64,000 nt of DNA from Flavobacterium oncorhynchi (GTDB taxonomy: Bacteria; Bacteroidota; Bacteroidia; Flavobacteriales; Flavobacteriaceae). The notes beneath the pieces were generated by a model, which worked only from the letters and a program-made list of their open reading frames with translations, was not told where the DNA came from and did no database searches. The stretch is from NCBI RefSeq assembly GCF_002217355.1, contig NZ_MUHA01000025.1, positions 66,342-130,341 on the forward strand. The letters run 5' to 3'. A program made the position numbers and the translations under genes. The first letter of the stretch is position 1. Every line of letters starts with the position of its first letter. This document shows positions 26,445 through 34,916 of the stretch, piece by piece.

Positions 26445-27269
26445 TTATTTCTTTCTACGTTCTACGATATACTTGTTACTCGGGTTTTTCTTAGAACGAG
26501 TTCTGTAACCTTTAGCTGGCAATCCGTTTCTTGAACGTGGGTGCCCTCCAGAAGAACGTCCTTCACCACCTCCCATAGGGTGATCAACTGGGTTCATCGC
26601 TACTGGTCTAGTTCTAGGTCTTCTTCCTAACCATCTTGTTCTACCTGCTTTTCCAGATACAACTAATTGGTGATCAGAATTAGAAACAGCTCCAATTGTA
26701 GCCGAACAAGTTAACAAGATTAATCTTGTCTCACCAGATGGCATTTTAATTGTTGCATATTTCCCGTCTCTTGCCATTAACTGAGCAAAAGTTCCAGCTG
26801 AACGAGCAATAACAGCTCCTTGTCCTGGACGTAACTCAATACAAGATATAACAGTTCCAAGAGGAATTCTGCTTAAAGGTAATGTATTACCAATTTCAGG
26901 TTGAGATTCTGGACCAGAAACTAATTTCTGACCAACTTTCAATCCGTTTTGAGCAATTACATAAGTTTTCTCTCCATCAGCATAAGCTAATAAAGCGATA
27001 AATGCAGTACGATTTGGATCGTATTCAATTGATTTCACTGTAGCCGGAATTCCGTCTTTAGTTCTTTTGAAATCAATAATACGATATCTCTGCTTGTGAC
27101 CACCACCCGTATAACGCATGGTCATCTTTCCTTGACTATTTCTACCTCCAGAGTTTTTTATCGGCGCTATCAAAGAGCGTTCCGGCTTATCAGTTGTAAT
27201 GGCGTCATAACCATTCACAACTCTAAATCGCTGACCTGGGGTAATAGGTTTTAATTTTCTTACTGACAT
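26445..27269 (-). CDS. rplB: 50S ribosomal protein L2
   Basis: The 274-residue protein shows the OB and SH3-like domains and the conserved C-terminal block GVAMNPVDHPMGGGEGRSSG written here as VAMNPVDHPMGGGEGRSS. L2 is required for subunit joining and peptidyl transfer. Confidence 0.99.
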   Translation of the reverse strand: MSVRKLKPITPGQRFRVVNGYDAITTDKPERSLIAPIKNSGGRNSQGKMTMRYTGGGHKQRYRIIDFKRTKDGIPATVKSIEYDPNRTAFIALLAYADGEKTYVIAQNGLKVGQKLVSGPESQPEIGNTLPLSRIPLGTVISCIELRPGQGAVIARSAGTFAQLMARDGKYATIKMPSGETRLILLTCSATIGAVSNSDHQLVVSGKAGRTRWLGRRPRTRPVAMNPVDHPMGGGEGRSSGGHPRSRNGLPAKGYRTRSKKNPSNKYIVERRKK

Positions 27270-27278
27270 TTTTCTATC

Positions 27279-27569
27279 TTAGATATTGTTGTAAAAATCA
27301 ATTGTTTCTCCTTCTTGTACTTGAACAATTGCTTTTTTAATTGCATTTGTCTTTCCACTGATTAAACCACTTTTAGTGTATTTAGTAGATCTATCTGGTC
27401 TCACATTCATTGTGTTAACAGAAACGATAGTTACTCCATAAGCAGCTTCAACAGCTTTCTTAATTTGAACTTTGTTTGCTTTTTTGTCAACAACGAATCC
27501 GAAGCGGTTTAGAACTTCACTTTCTTTGGTTACTTTTTCAGTTACTATAGGTCTAATTATGATACTCAT
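27279..27569 (-). CDS. rplW: 50S ribosomal protein L23
   Basis: The 96-residue protein matches L23 (IIRPIVTEKVTKESEVLNRF; GVTIVSVNTMNVRPDRSTK), the docking site for signal-recognition particle and trigger factor at the tunnel exit. Confidence 0.98.
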   Translation of the reverse strand: MSIIIRPIVTEKVTKESEVLNRFGFVVDKKANKVQIKKAVEAAYGVTIVSVNTMNVRPDRSTKYTKSGLISGKTNAIKKAIVQVQEGETIDFYNNI

Positions 27570-27576
27570 ACTCCTA

Positions 27577-28206
27577 TTATTTACTTAAATTTTCTTCAAT
27601 TAACTCCAAAGAACCTTCTAAAAGCACCAAATTATTAGTGTTTAATATTGCGTAAGTGCTTAATTCTGAGCTAGTTACGACATTAGAAGCCTTTAAATTG
27701 CGTGACGACAAATATACATTTTTATTTGACTCTCCCAACACAAATAGAGATTTTTTATTTTCTAACCCTAAAGCTTTCAAAACGTTAATGAAATTTTTAG
27801 TGTTTGGCGCTTCAAAATTAAAGTCTTCAAGAACGATAATATTCGACTCTTTTGCTTTGATTGAGAAAGCTGATTTTCTTGCCAATCTTTTTAAGCCTTT
27901 ATTCAATTTAAATGAATAACTTCTTGGTCTTGGTCCGAAAATTGTTCCACCACCTTTAAACAATGGATTCTTAATACTTCCCGCACGAGCAGTACCAGTT
28001 CCTTTTTGTTTTTTAATCTTACGCGTACTACCAGTTACTTCAGCTCTTTCTTTAGCCTTATGAGTACCTTGTCTTTGATTAGCAAGATATTGCTTAACAT
28101 CAAGATATACAGCGTGATTGTTTGGTTCAATTGCGAATACTGAATCAGAAAGTTGAACTTTTCTACCAGTATCTTTTCCGTTGAAATCTAATACTTTTAC
28201 TTCCAT
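27577..28206 (-). CDS. rplD: 50S ribosomal protein L4
   Basis: I place the start at the ATG at 28206 (MEVKVLDFNGKDTGRKVQLS), giving 209 residues, the usual length. Fifteen more codons are open upstream but lie inside rplC and do not resemble L4. With this start the rplC stop and the rplD start share one base (TAATG), pointing to translational coupling. The tunnel-lining loop (KIKKQKGTGTARAGSIKNPL) is clear. In E. coli L4 also represses its own operon; that is not shown here. Confidence 0.97.
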   Translation of the reverse strand: MEVKVLDFNGKDTGRKVQLSDSVFAIEPNNHAVYLDVKQYLANQRQGTHKAKERAEVTGSTRKIKKQKGTGTARAGSIKNPLFKGGGTIFGPRPRSYSFKLNKGLKRLARKSAFSIKAKESNIIVLEDFNFEAPNTKNFINVLKALGLENKKSLFVLGESNKNVYLSSRNLKASNVVTSSELSTYAILNTNNLVLLEGSLELIEENLSK

Positions 28207-28823
28207 TACTTCTGAATGATTACATAAGAGTTTTTGTGACCAGGAATACATCCTTTAACAACAAGTAGATTCTTTTCAGCAACTACTTTTAAAACTCTAA
28301 GGTTTTGAACTTTTACATTATCTCCTCCCATTCTTCCAGCCATACGCATTCCTTTGAATACTCTAGATGGATAAGAAGAAGCTCCCACAGAACCTGGCGC
28401 TCTTAAACGGTTGTGCTGACCATGAGTAGCTTGCCCAACACCACCAAAACCGTGACGCTTAACAACACCTTGGAAACCTTTACCTTTAGATACACCTTGT
28501 ACATCTACAAATTCTCCTTCTTCAAAAATAGAAACATCAATAAGATCTCCTAATTTTTGTTCAGTTGCAAAATCTTGGAATTCAACGACTTTTTTCTTAG
28601 CAACAGTTCCAGCTTTTTTAAAGTGCCCTAAAGCAGCTTTAGTAGAATGTTTCTCGTTTTTGTCATCGAAACCTAGTTGCAACGCTTCGTACCCGTCAAC
28701 ACCTTTGGTTCTGACTTGGGTAACAACACATGGACCAGCTTCGATTACTGTACAAGGAATGTTTTTCCCGTTTTCGTCGAAAATACTAGTCATGCCGATT
28801 TTCTTACCAATTAACCCAGACAT
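28206..28823 (-). CDS. rplC: 50S ribosomal protein L3
   Basis: The 205-residue protein matches L3 (MSGLIGKKIGMTSIFDENGK; VKRHGFGGVGQATHGQHNRL), an early 50S assembly protein. In this genome it is the first gene of its transcription unit: rpsJ, which usually precedes it directly, is 405 bases away behind a terminator. A near-perfect promoter lies at 28893-28924. Confidence 0.99.
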   Translation of the reverse strand: MSGLIGKKIGMTSIFDENGKNIPCTVIEAGPCVVTQVRTKGVDGYEALQLGFDDKNEKHSTKAALGHFKKAGTVAKKKVVEFQDFATEQKLGDLIDVSIFEEGEFVDVQGVSKGKGFQGVVKRHGFGGVGQATHGQHNRLRAPGSVGASSYPSRVFKGMRMAGRMGGDNVKVQNLRVLKVVAEKNLLVVKGCIPGHKNSYVIIQK

Positions 28824-28892
28824 AAATATTAATTATTAATTACTAAAATTCCCTTCAATTTGAAAATAACAGAAATTTCCAAACAGGGAGTG

Positions 28893-28924
28893 CAAAAGTA
28901 GACATTAAAATTGAATATACCAAA
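28893..28924 (-). promoter_or_regulatory. Promoter of the rplC-rplQ unit
   Basis: TTTG (28921-28924), a 20-base spacer and TACTTTTG (28893-28900) on the minus strand match the Bacteroidota promoter consensus exactly. The predicted leader before rplC is about 65 bases. Confidence 0.75.
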
Positions 28925-29176
28925 CAGTTAGAAAAATTAAATCGCTCATAATCAAAATCCAAGAGCTCAACTCCCCAATAAGAGACCATAATTTCTTTCA
29001 AAGAATAAACCTCAAAACACGAAAAACAAAATAAAGTTATCAACAAAAACAACTTCCACAATCAAAAGAAAAACTTTGGCAAGTGCCTAAACAAAAGACC
29101 TTTCAACAAAAAAACATAATACTTATTTAAACTTTAGACAACAAAAACTCAACATCAAAACCAAAATAAGATCAAC

Positions 29177-29208
29177 AAAAAAAGCGAGACATTTCTGTCT
29201 CGCTTTTT
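29177..29208 (-). terminator. Terminator after rpsJ
   Basis: A 12-bp perfect stem (29179-29190 with 29197-29208) with a 6-base loop and a T-run on the minus strand lies 21 bases past the rpsJ stop. It separates the str genes from the rplC unit. Confidence 0.9.
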
Positions 29209-29228
29209 ATATATAAAATATAATAAAA

Positions 29229-29534
29229 TTATACTTTTATTTCTACTTCAACACCACTTGGCAATTCAAGTTTCATTAAAGCATCAATAGTTTTAGATGA
29301 AGATGAATAAATATCAATCAATCTCTTGTATGACATTACTTCAAATTGCTCTCTCGCTTTTTTGTTAACGTGCGGAGAACGCAATACAGTGAAAAGTTTT
29401 TTGTGAGTTGGTAACGGAATTGGACCTGTTACAACTGCCCCAGTAGTTTTTACTGTTTTTACGATCTTTTCAGCAGATTTATCTACCAACATGTGATCGT
29501 AAGATTTTAGTTTTATTCTGATTTTTTGACTCAT
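29229..29534 (-). CDS. rpsJ: 30S ribosomal protein S10
   Basis: The 101-residue protein matches S10 (KIRIKLKSYDHMLVDKSAEK; GPIPLPTHKKLFTVLRSPHV). S10 also acts as NusE in antitermination. It lies 10 bases after fusA and ends the str transcription unit here. Confidence 0.99.
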   Translation of the reverse strand: MSQKIRIKLKSYDHMLVDKSAEKIVKTVKTTGAVVTGPIPLPTHKKLFTVLRSPHVNKKAREQFEVMSYKRLIDIYSSSSKTIDALMKLELPSGVEVEIKV

Positions 29535-29544
29535 TTTCTTAAAA

Positions 29545-31701
29545 TTAAGCGTTACCTTTTGCTTTTTTGATTACCTCTTCTGAAATATTAGAAGGTGTTT
29601 CTGCATAGTGAGAAAACTCCATTGTTGAAGTAGCTCTACCAGAAGATAAAGTTCTTAACGTAGTTACGTATCCGAACATTTCTGACAAAGGCACATCAGC
29701 CTTAATAGTTTTAGCACCATTTCTATCACCCATATCATTAACCTGCCCTCTACGACGGTTCAAATCACCTACGATATCACCCATATTTTCTTCCGGAGTA
29801 ATAACCTCGATTTTCATGATTGGCTCAAGAATAACAGCTCCAGCAGCACGTCCTGATTCCTTATAACCCATTCTTGCAGCTAATTCAAACGATAATGCAT
29901 CAGAATCCACAGGGTGGAAAGACCCATCAGTTAAAGTAACTTTCAAACTATCCACAGCATAACCTGCTAATGGACCCGTTTTCATAGCTTCTCTAAATCC
30001 TTTTTCAACAGCAGGGATATATTCTTTAGGAACGTTACCACCTTTTACAGCATTGATAAATTGTAATCCAACTGGAACTTTACCATCAACTTCATCAGCA
30101 GGCTCGATTGTAAATACGATATCACCAAATTTACCACGACCTCCAGATTGTTTCTTGTAAGTCTCTCTATGTGTTGCAGATCTTGTAAACGCTTCTTTGT
30201 ATTCAACTTGAGGCTCACCTTGGTTAACTTCAACTTTAAATTCACGTTTCATACGATCTACCAAGATATCTAAGTGAAGCTCACCCATACCTGAGATAAT
30301 AGTTTGACCAGAAGCCTCATCAGTTCTAACTGTAAATGTAGGATCTTCCTCAGCTAACTTAGCTAATGCCATACCCATTTTATCAACGTCAGCTTTTGTT
30401 TTTGGCTCAATAGCAATACCAATTACAGGATCAGGGAATTTCATAGATTCCAAGATAATTGGATTCTTTTCATCACAAAGAGTATCTCCTGTTTTAATAT
30501 CTTTAAATCCAACAGCAGCACCAATATCTCCAGCCTCAATAAATTCGATTGGATTTTGCTTATTAGCGTGCATTTGATAAATACGAGAAATTCTTTCTTT
30601 GTTACCAGAACGAGTATTTAAAACGTAAGAACCTGCATCTAAACGCCCAGAGTAAGCACGGAAGAAAGCTAAACGCCCAACGAATGGGTCAGTAGCAATT
30701 TTAAATGCTAAAGCAGCAAATGGCTCCTTAACATCTGGCTTACGCAAGATTTTAGTTTGATCTTCTTCTAATAAATCAGCATCATCAGGGTGAATTCCCT
30801 CAATACCTTCTTTATCTAATGGAGACGGCAAATATTTACAAACCGCATCCAACATAAATTGAACACCTTTGTTTTTGAAAGATGAACCAGCAAGCATTGG
30901 AATAATTGCCATATCAATAGTAGCAGCTCTTAATGCATTGTTGATTTCTTCCTCTGTAATAGAGTTTTCATCTTCCATATATTTATCCAAAAGATTCTCA
31001 TCATAAGTAGCAATCTCTTCGATAAGAATTGAACGATAATGCTTCACATCATCAATCATGTCTGCAGGAATATCAACGATATCAAAAGTAGCTCCTTGAG
31101 TTTCATCATGCCATACAATAGCTTGATTTTTAACTAAATCAACGATACCTTTAAAATCAGCCTCATCACCAATAGGCAAAGTAATTGCAACCGCATTCGA
31201 TTTCAACATATCTTTTACCTGTCCACAAACTGCTAAAAAGTTAGCACCTTGACGGTCCATTTTATTCACGAATCCCATACGAGGAACTCTATATTGATCA
31301 GCAAGTCTCCAGTTTGTTTCTGATTGTGGCTCAACACCATCAACTGCACTAAACAAGAAAACTAAACCATCTAATACACGTAAAGAACGGTTTACCTCTA
31401 CAGTAAAGTCAACGTGTCCAGGAGTATCAATAATATTAAAGTGGTATGGTAATGATTCTGGAAGAACTTTACCTTGCTCAGTTGGAAAATTCCAAGTACA
31501 AGTTGTAGCTGCAGAAGTAATTGTAATACCTCTTTCTTGCTCTTGTGCCATCCAGTCCATTGTCGCTGCACCATCGTGCACCTCACCTAGTTTGTGTGAC
31601 TTTCCAGTATAAAAAAGAATACGCTCTGTTGTTGTTGTTTTACCAGCATCAATGTGAGCAGCAATCCCAATATTTCTTGTATATTTTAAATCTCTAGCCA
31701 T
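29545..31701 (-). CDS. fusA: Elongation factor G
   Basis: This GTPase drives ribosomal translocation. The 718-residue protein has G1 AHIDAGKTTTTERILF, switch and G2 region ERGITITSAA, G3 DTPGHVDF and G4 NKMD, followed by domains II-V. It sits between rpsG and rpsJ. tuf, next to fusA in many bacteria, is absent, as expected for Bacteroidota. Confidence 0.99.
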   Translation of the reverse strand: MARDLKYTRNIGIAAHIDAGKTTTTERILFYTGKSHKLGEVHDGAATMDWMAQEQERGITITSAATTCTWNFPTEQGKVLPESLPYHFNIIDTPGHVDFTVEVNRSLRVLDGLVFLFSAVDGVEPQSETNWRLADQYRVPRMGFVNKMDRQGANFLAVCGQVKDMLKSNAVAITLPIGDEADFKGIVDLVKNQAIVWHDETQGATFDIVDIPADMIDDVKHYRSILIEEIATYDENLLDKYMEDENSITEEEINNALRAATIDMAIIPMLAGSSFKNKGVQFMLDAVCKYLPSPLDKEGIEGIHPDDADLLEEDQTKILRKPDVKEPFAALAFKIATDPFVGRLAFFRAYSGRLDAGSYVLNTRSGNKERISRIYQMHANKQNPIEFIEAGDIGAAVGFKDIKTGDTLCDEKNPIILESMKFPDPVIGIAIEPKTKADVDKMGMALAKLAEEDPTFTVRTDEASGQTIISGMGELHLDILVDRMKREFKVEVNQGEPQVEYKEAFTRSATHRETYKKQSGGRGKFGDIVFTIEPADEVDGKVPVGLQFINAVKGGNVPKEYIPAVEKGFREAMKTGPLAGYAVDSLKVTLTDGSFHPVDSDALSFELAARMGYKESGRAAGAVILEPIMKIEVITPEENMGDIVGDLNRRRGQVNDMGDRNGAKTIKADVPLSEMFGYVTTLRTLSSGRATSTMEFSHYAETPSNISEEVIKKAKGNA

Positions 31702-31711
31702 TTCTTACGAA

Positions 31712-32188
31712 TTAAAATCTAAAGTGAGAGAATGCTTTGTTAGCCTCTGCCATTTTGTGAGTATCCATTCTTTTCTTAACCGCAGCACCTTCTTCTTTAG
31801 CAGCAGCTAAACATTCTGACGCTAAACGTTGTGCCATAGATTTTTCATTTCTTCTTCTAGAATAAAGTATTAACCACTTCATTGCCATAGAAATTTTTCT
31901 ATCTGGACGAATCTGCATTGGAATTTGAAATGTAGCTCCACCAACTCTACGACTACGTACTTCTACGTGAGGCATAACGTTTGTTAAAGCATCTTTCCAA
32001 ATCTCTAATGAAGTTTTCTCATCATTTTGCTTTTTAGATTCAATGATATCAATTGCATCATAAAATACTTTAAAAGCTGTAGATTTCTTACCATCCCACA
32101 TTAAGTTGTTCACAAAACGCGTTACTAATTGGTCGTTAAACCTCGGATCTGGTAAAAGTGGTCTTTTCTTTGCCGCTCTTTTTCTCAT
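31712..32188 (-). CDS. rpsG: 30S ribosomal protein S7
   Basis: The 158-residue protein matches S7 (MRKRAAKKRPLLPDPRFNDQ; EVRSRRVGGATFQIPMQIRP), which organises the 30S head. It lies 24 bases after rpsL. Confidence 0.99.
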   Translation of the reverse strand: MRKRAAKKRPLLPDPRFNDQLVTRFVNNLMWDGKKSTAFKVFYDAIDIIESKKQNDEKTSLEIWKDALTNVMPHVEVRSRRVGGATFQIPMQIRPDRKISMAMKWLILYSRRRNEKSMAQRLASECLAAAKEEGAAVKKRMDTHKMAEANKAFSHFRF

Positions 32189-32212
32189 GTCTTTTTCTTA
32201 AAAGTTTTTAAA

Positions 32213-32596
32213 TTACTTTTTTGCTTCTTTTGGGCGTTTAGCACCGTACTTAGATCTTCTTTGCGTTCTTCCTGCAACTCCTGACGTGTCAAGCGCTCCA
32301 CGAACGATATGATATCTAACACCTGGTAAATCTTTTACCCTTCCGCCTCTAACTAATACTATCGAGTGCTCTTGTAGATTGTGTCCTTCTCCAGGAATGT
32401 AAGCATTCACCTCATTACCATTTGTCAAACGTACACGCGCAACTTTACGCATTGCAGAGTTTGGTTTTTTTGGTGTAGTAGTGTAAACACGCGTACAAAC
32501 CCCTCTTCTTTGAGGACAAGAATCTAAAGCAACCGATTTACTCTTCTTAGTTATCTGAGTTCTTCCTGTTCTTACTAATTGTTGAATTGTTGGCAT
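32213..32596 (-). CDS. rpsL: 30S ribosomal protein S12
   Basis: The 127-residue protein matches S12 (MPTIQQLVRTGRTQITKKSK). The decoding-centre segments TPKKPNSAMRKVARVRLTNG and GGRVKDLPGVRYHIVRG carry the lysines known as streptomycin-resistance positions in wild-type form. It is the first gene of the str unit, with a clear promoter at 32651-32681. Confidence 0.99.
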   Translation of the reverse strand: MPTIQQLVRTGRTQITKKSKSVALDSCPQRRGVCTRVYTTTPKKPNSAMRKVARVRLTNGNEVNAYIPGEGHNLQEHSIVLVRGGRVKDLPGVRYHIVRGALDTSGVAGRTQRRSKYGAKRPKEAKK

Positions 32597-32650
32597 AATT
32601 AATACTAAAAATTATTTATGTATATTAAATTCCCGCTTTTTACGGGGTTG

Positions 32651-32681
32651 CAAATGTATAAAATATTTTTCACTATACAAA
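32651..32681 (-). promoter_or_regulatory. Promoter of the str operon (rpsL)
   Basis: TTTG (32678-32681), a 19-base spacer and TACATTTG (32651-32658) on the minus strand match the Bacteroidota consensus perfectly. The leader to rpsL is about 50 bases. Confidence 0.8.
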
Positions 32682-32778
32682 CGTTAATTCATTAATTTTC
32701 AACAACATTATTTATCACTATGTTTTTACGAACAAACAATAGATATTTGTAACGCATTTAACCAACACAAAACAACAC

Positions 32779-34476
32779 TTGAAACAATTTATATTTATAT
32801 TTTTCTTCAACCTAAGTTTTTCTTGTTATGCACAAAACTTTCACTTAACTATTAACGGATCAAATCCTGCCGAAACCCAAACGATAGATTCAACAAATTA
32901 TTCAAAAATCCACAAAAACACAAATTCACTTCTTAACGAAATAAGAATCACATCACAAAAGCTATCAAAAAAGGGATACATAGACAACCAAGCATTAACT
33001 ACCAACAAAACAAACGACAGCACTTACACCACTTTAATAATCCTAAAAAAACAAATTACCAGCATACACTTAAATATAAAATCGATTAATTTCATTTCTA
33101 ATTTAAAAACAAAAAAAAACGACAGCATAATCATTCCATATAATGAAATAGAAAACTATTTAAACAAAATAACAGTTGATGCAGAAAAACAGGGTTACGC
33201 ACTAAGCAAACTTAAACTTGAAAACATCCGAAGAAAAAACCAAACAATATACTCTGACCTAAAATTCGAATCAGAAAAAAAACGCGTCATAAACTCGATC
33301 ATTATAAAACACCAAAACACAACCAAAACAGATTACTTTCCAAAAGGACACCTAAAACAGTTAAACAAAAAATACACGCACAAAACCTTCAATCAAGAGA
33401 CATTAAAAGAACTTTATACCGACATTAACAACTTTGAGTTCCTTAATCAAACAAAATATCCTGAAATTTTATTTACAAGCGACTCTACCAAAATTTACTC
33501 CTATATAGAAAAAAGAAAAGCAAACACTTTTGACGGCTATATAGGTTTCTCTAATGAAGAAAACAAAAAAATAAGACTCAACGGATACCTTGACATTACA
33601 CTATTAAACACATTACACTCAGGCGAACAATTTTCGCTGTACTGGAAAAGCGACGGCAATCAGCAACAATCCTTTAACACCAAAATCGAAATACCATACA
33701 TCTTCCAAAGTTCTCTTGGAATAAAAGCACAATTAAACATATTTAAACAAGACAGCACTTTTCAGAATACCAAAACGTCGATTGATCTTGGCTATTATCT
33801 AAAATACAATTCCAAAATCTATCTAGGTTACCAATCTACGGAATCAAGCGATATTCAAAACACAAACAGTTCAATAATTAGTGACTACAAAAATTCTTTC
33901 ACAACACTAACCTTCGATTACATAAACAACAACAGTAACGATCTTTTACACAAAAAAGCAAACATCCACTCCACAATTGGCTTTGGAAAAAGAAACACTT
34001 CCAACTCACCAACACCAACAAAAACAACCCCGCAACTACTCCTCGATCTAAATCTATCTTACAACTTTGAACTCAACAAGAAAAACTACTTCTATACCAA
34101 CCTTCAAAGTCAGCATCTAAAGAGCAAAAACTACATAACAAACGAGCTATTCCGATTTGGCGGACTAAAATCAATTCGCGGATTTGCCGAAAACAGCCTT
34201 CAAGGCAACAACATCAATTTACTACTAACAGAATACAGATATCTAACAAGCCAAAACTTATATATACACAGCATACTTGACTGCGGCTTATATCAAGACC
34301 AAACCACTCCAACAAATCCAAAAAAATTCAACACACTATTCTCTGCTGGTCTCGGACTAGGACTACTAACGAAAAATGGACTTCTAAAAATCACAATAGC
34401 AAACGGAAGCACAAACAAAACCGAAATCAAACTATACAACAGCATGCTAAACATAAACTACAACGTAAAATTTTAA
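32779..34476 (+). CDS. Omp85/BamA-family outer-membrane beta-barrel protein
   Basis: The 565-residue protein has a signal peptide ending CYAQ (residue 19). A periplasmic part of about 230 residues may hold one or two degenerate POTRA-like domains, and a C-terminal barrel follows. The Omp85 signature FRFGGLKSIRGF (residues 458-469, with the IRGF lid motif) identifies the superfamily. It is shorter than BamA or TamA, closer to small surface-antigen or ShlB-like members. The coding strand is A- and C-rich and strikingly poor in G, and the protein is rich in Asn, Lys, Thr and Ser, unlike its neighbours. It lies alone between rpsL and the susC gene. Substrate is unknown. Confidence 0.75.
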   Translation: MKQFIFIFFFNLSFSCYAQNFHLTINGSNPAETQTIDSTNYSKIHKNTNSLLNEIRITSQKLSKKGYIDNQALTTNKTNDSTYTTLIILKKQITSIHLNIKSINFISNLKTKKNDSIIIPYNEIENYLNKITVDAEKQGYALSKLKLENIRRKNQTIYSDLKFESEKKRVINSIIIKHQNTTKTDYFPKGHLKQLNKKYTHKTFNQETLKELYTDINNFEFLNQTKYPEILFTSDSTKIYSYIEKRKANTFDGYIGFSNEENKKIRLNGYLDITLLNTLHSGEQFSLYWKSDGNQQQSFNTKIEIPYIFQSSLGIKAQLNIFKQDSTFQNTKTSIDLGYYLKYNSKIYLGYQSTESSDIQNTNSSIISDYKNSFTTLTFDYINNNSNDLLHKKANIHSTIGFGKRNTSNSPTPTKTTPQLLLDLNLSYNFELNKKNYFYTNLQSQHLKSKNYITNELFRFGGLKSIRGFAENSLQGNNINLLLTEYRYLTSQNLYIHSILDCGLYQDQTTPTNPKKFNTLFSAGLGLGLLTKNGLLKITIANGSTNKTEIKLYNSMLNINYNVKF

Positions 34477-34916
34477 GAGTCACCACTACATCAAAAACCA
34501 ACAAAAAATTTAACCATTATTTTACATTACAAAAAAGAAACAACCAATATTAAACACCGAACGCCACTTCTTTTTTATTGCATTACAAATAACTTAACAC
34601 ATAACCTTCTAGCGATTATCACAATTTTAACAAAAAGCAACACGGCTAACAAACTCTTTTTTAAGATAAAAGTTATAAAAAAAACAATTAAAAAGCCCTC
34701 TTGAATAAATTTAACATTTCGCGCATTGTCAATATTTTTAATTATTCTCAATTTTAACACAAAAAAATACGGATTTGTAATTTTAGACTGGTTTTTACGA
34801 ATAAAACAACAATATACCCACTCAAAATTATAATTTAACTAAAAAAAAAGCTTCTTATATTAGGTAGATTAACAAATTATTAAGATTTTTGTCGAACTAA
34901 TTCAAAATATTTAAAA
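34477..34916. other. 440-bp AT-rich spacer before susC
   Basis: No gene is supported. The sequence is A/T-rich with short open frames of no recognisable character, including one of 61 codons on the minus strand (34575-34760). I found no full TTTG-N19-TAnnTTTG promoter. The susC leader presumably lies in the last 100 bases. Confidence 0.4.

Larger units (their letters stand above)
28824..29228. other. 405-bp spacer between rpsJ and rplC
   Basis: No convincing gene is seen. The spacer holds the rpsJ terminator (29177-29208), the rplC promoter (28893-28924) and between them about 250 bases of A-rich sequence. A 68-codon open frame on the minus strand (28855-29061) overlaps the promoter and has no recognisable features; I treat it as chance. 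Confidence 0.6.

Noticed and set aside
28855..29061. 68-codon open frame in the rpsJ-rplC spacer
   Set aside because: It overlaps the strong rplC promoter and has no recognisable motif, so chance in AT-rich sequence is more likely.
34575..34760. 61-codon open frame in the susC upstream spacer
   Set aside because: Low-complexity, no start context or similarity, and on the strand opposite to susC.
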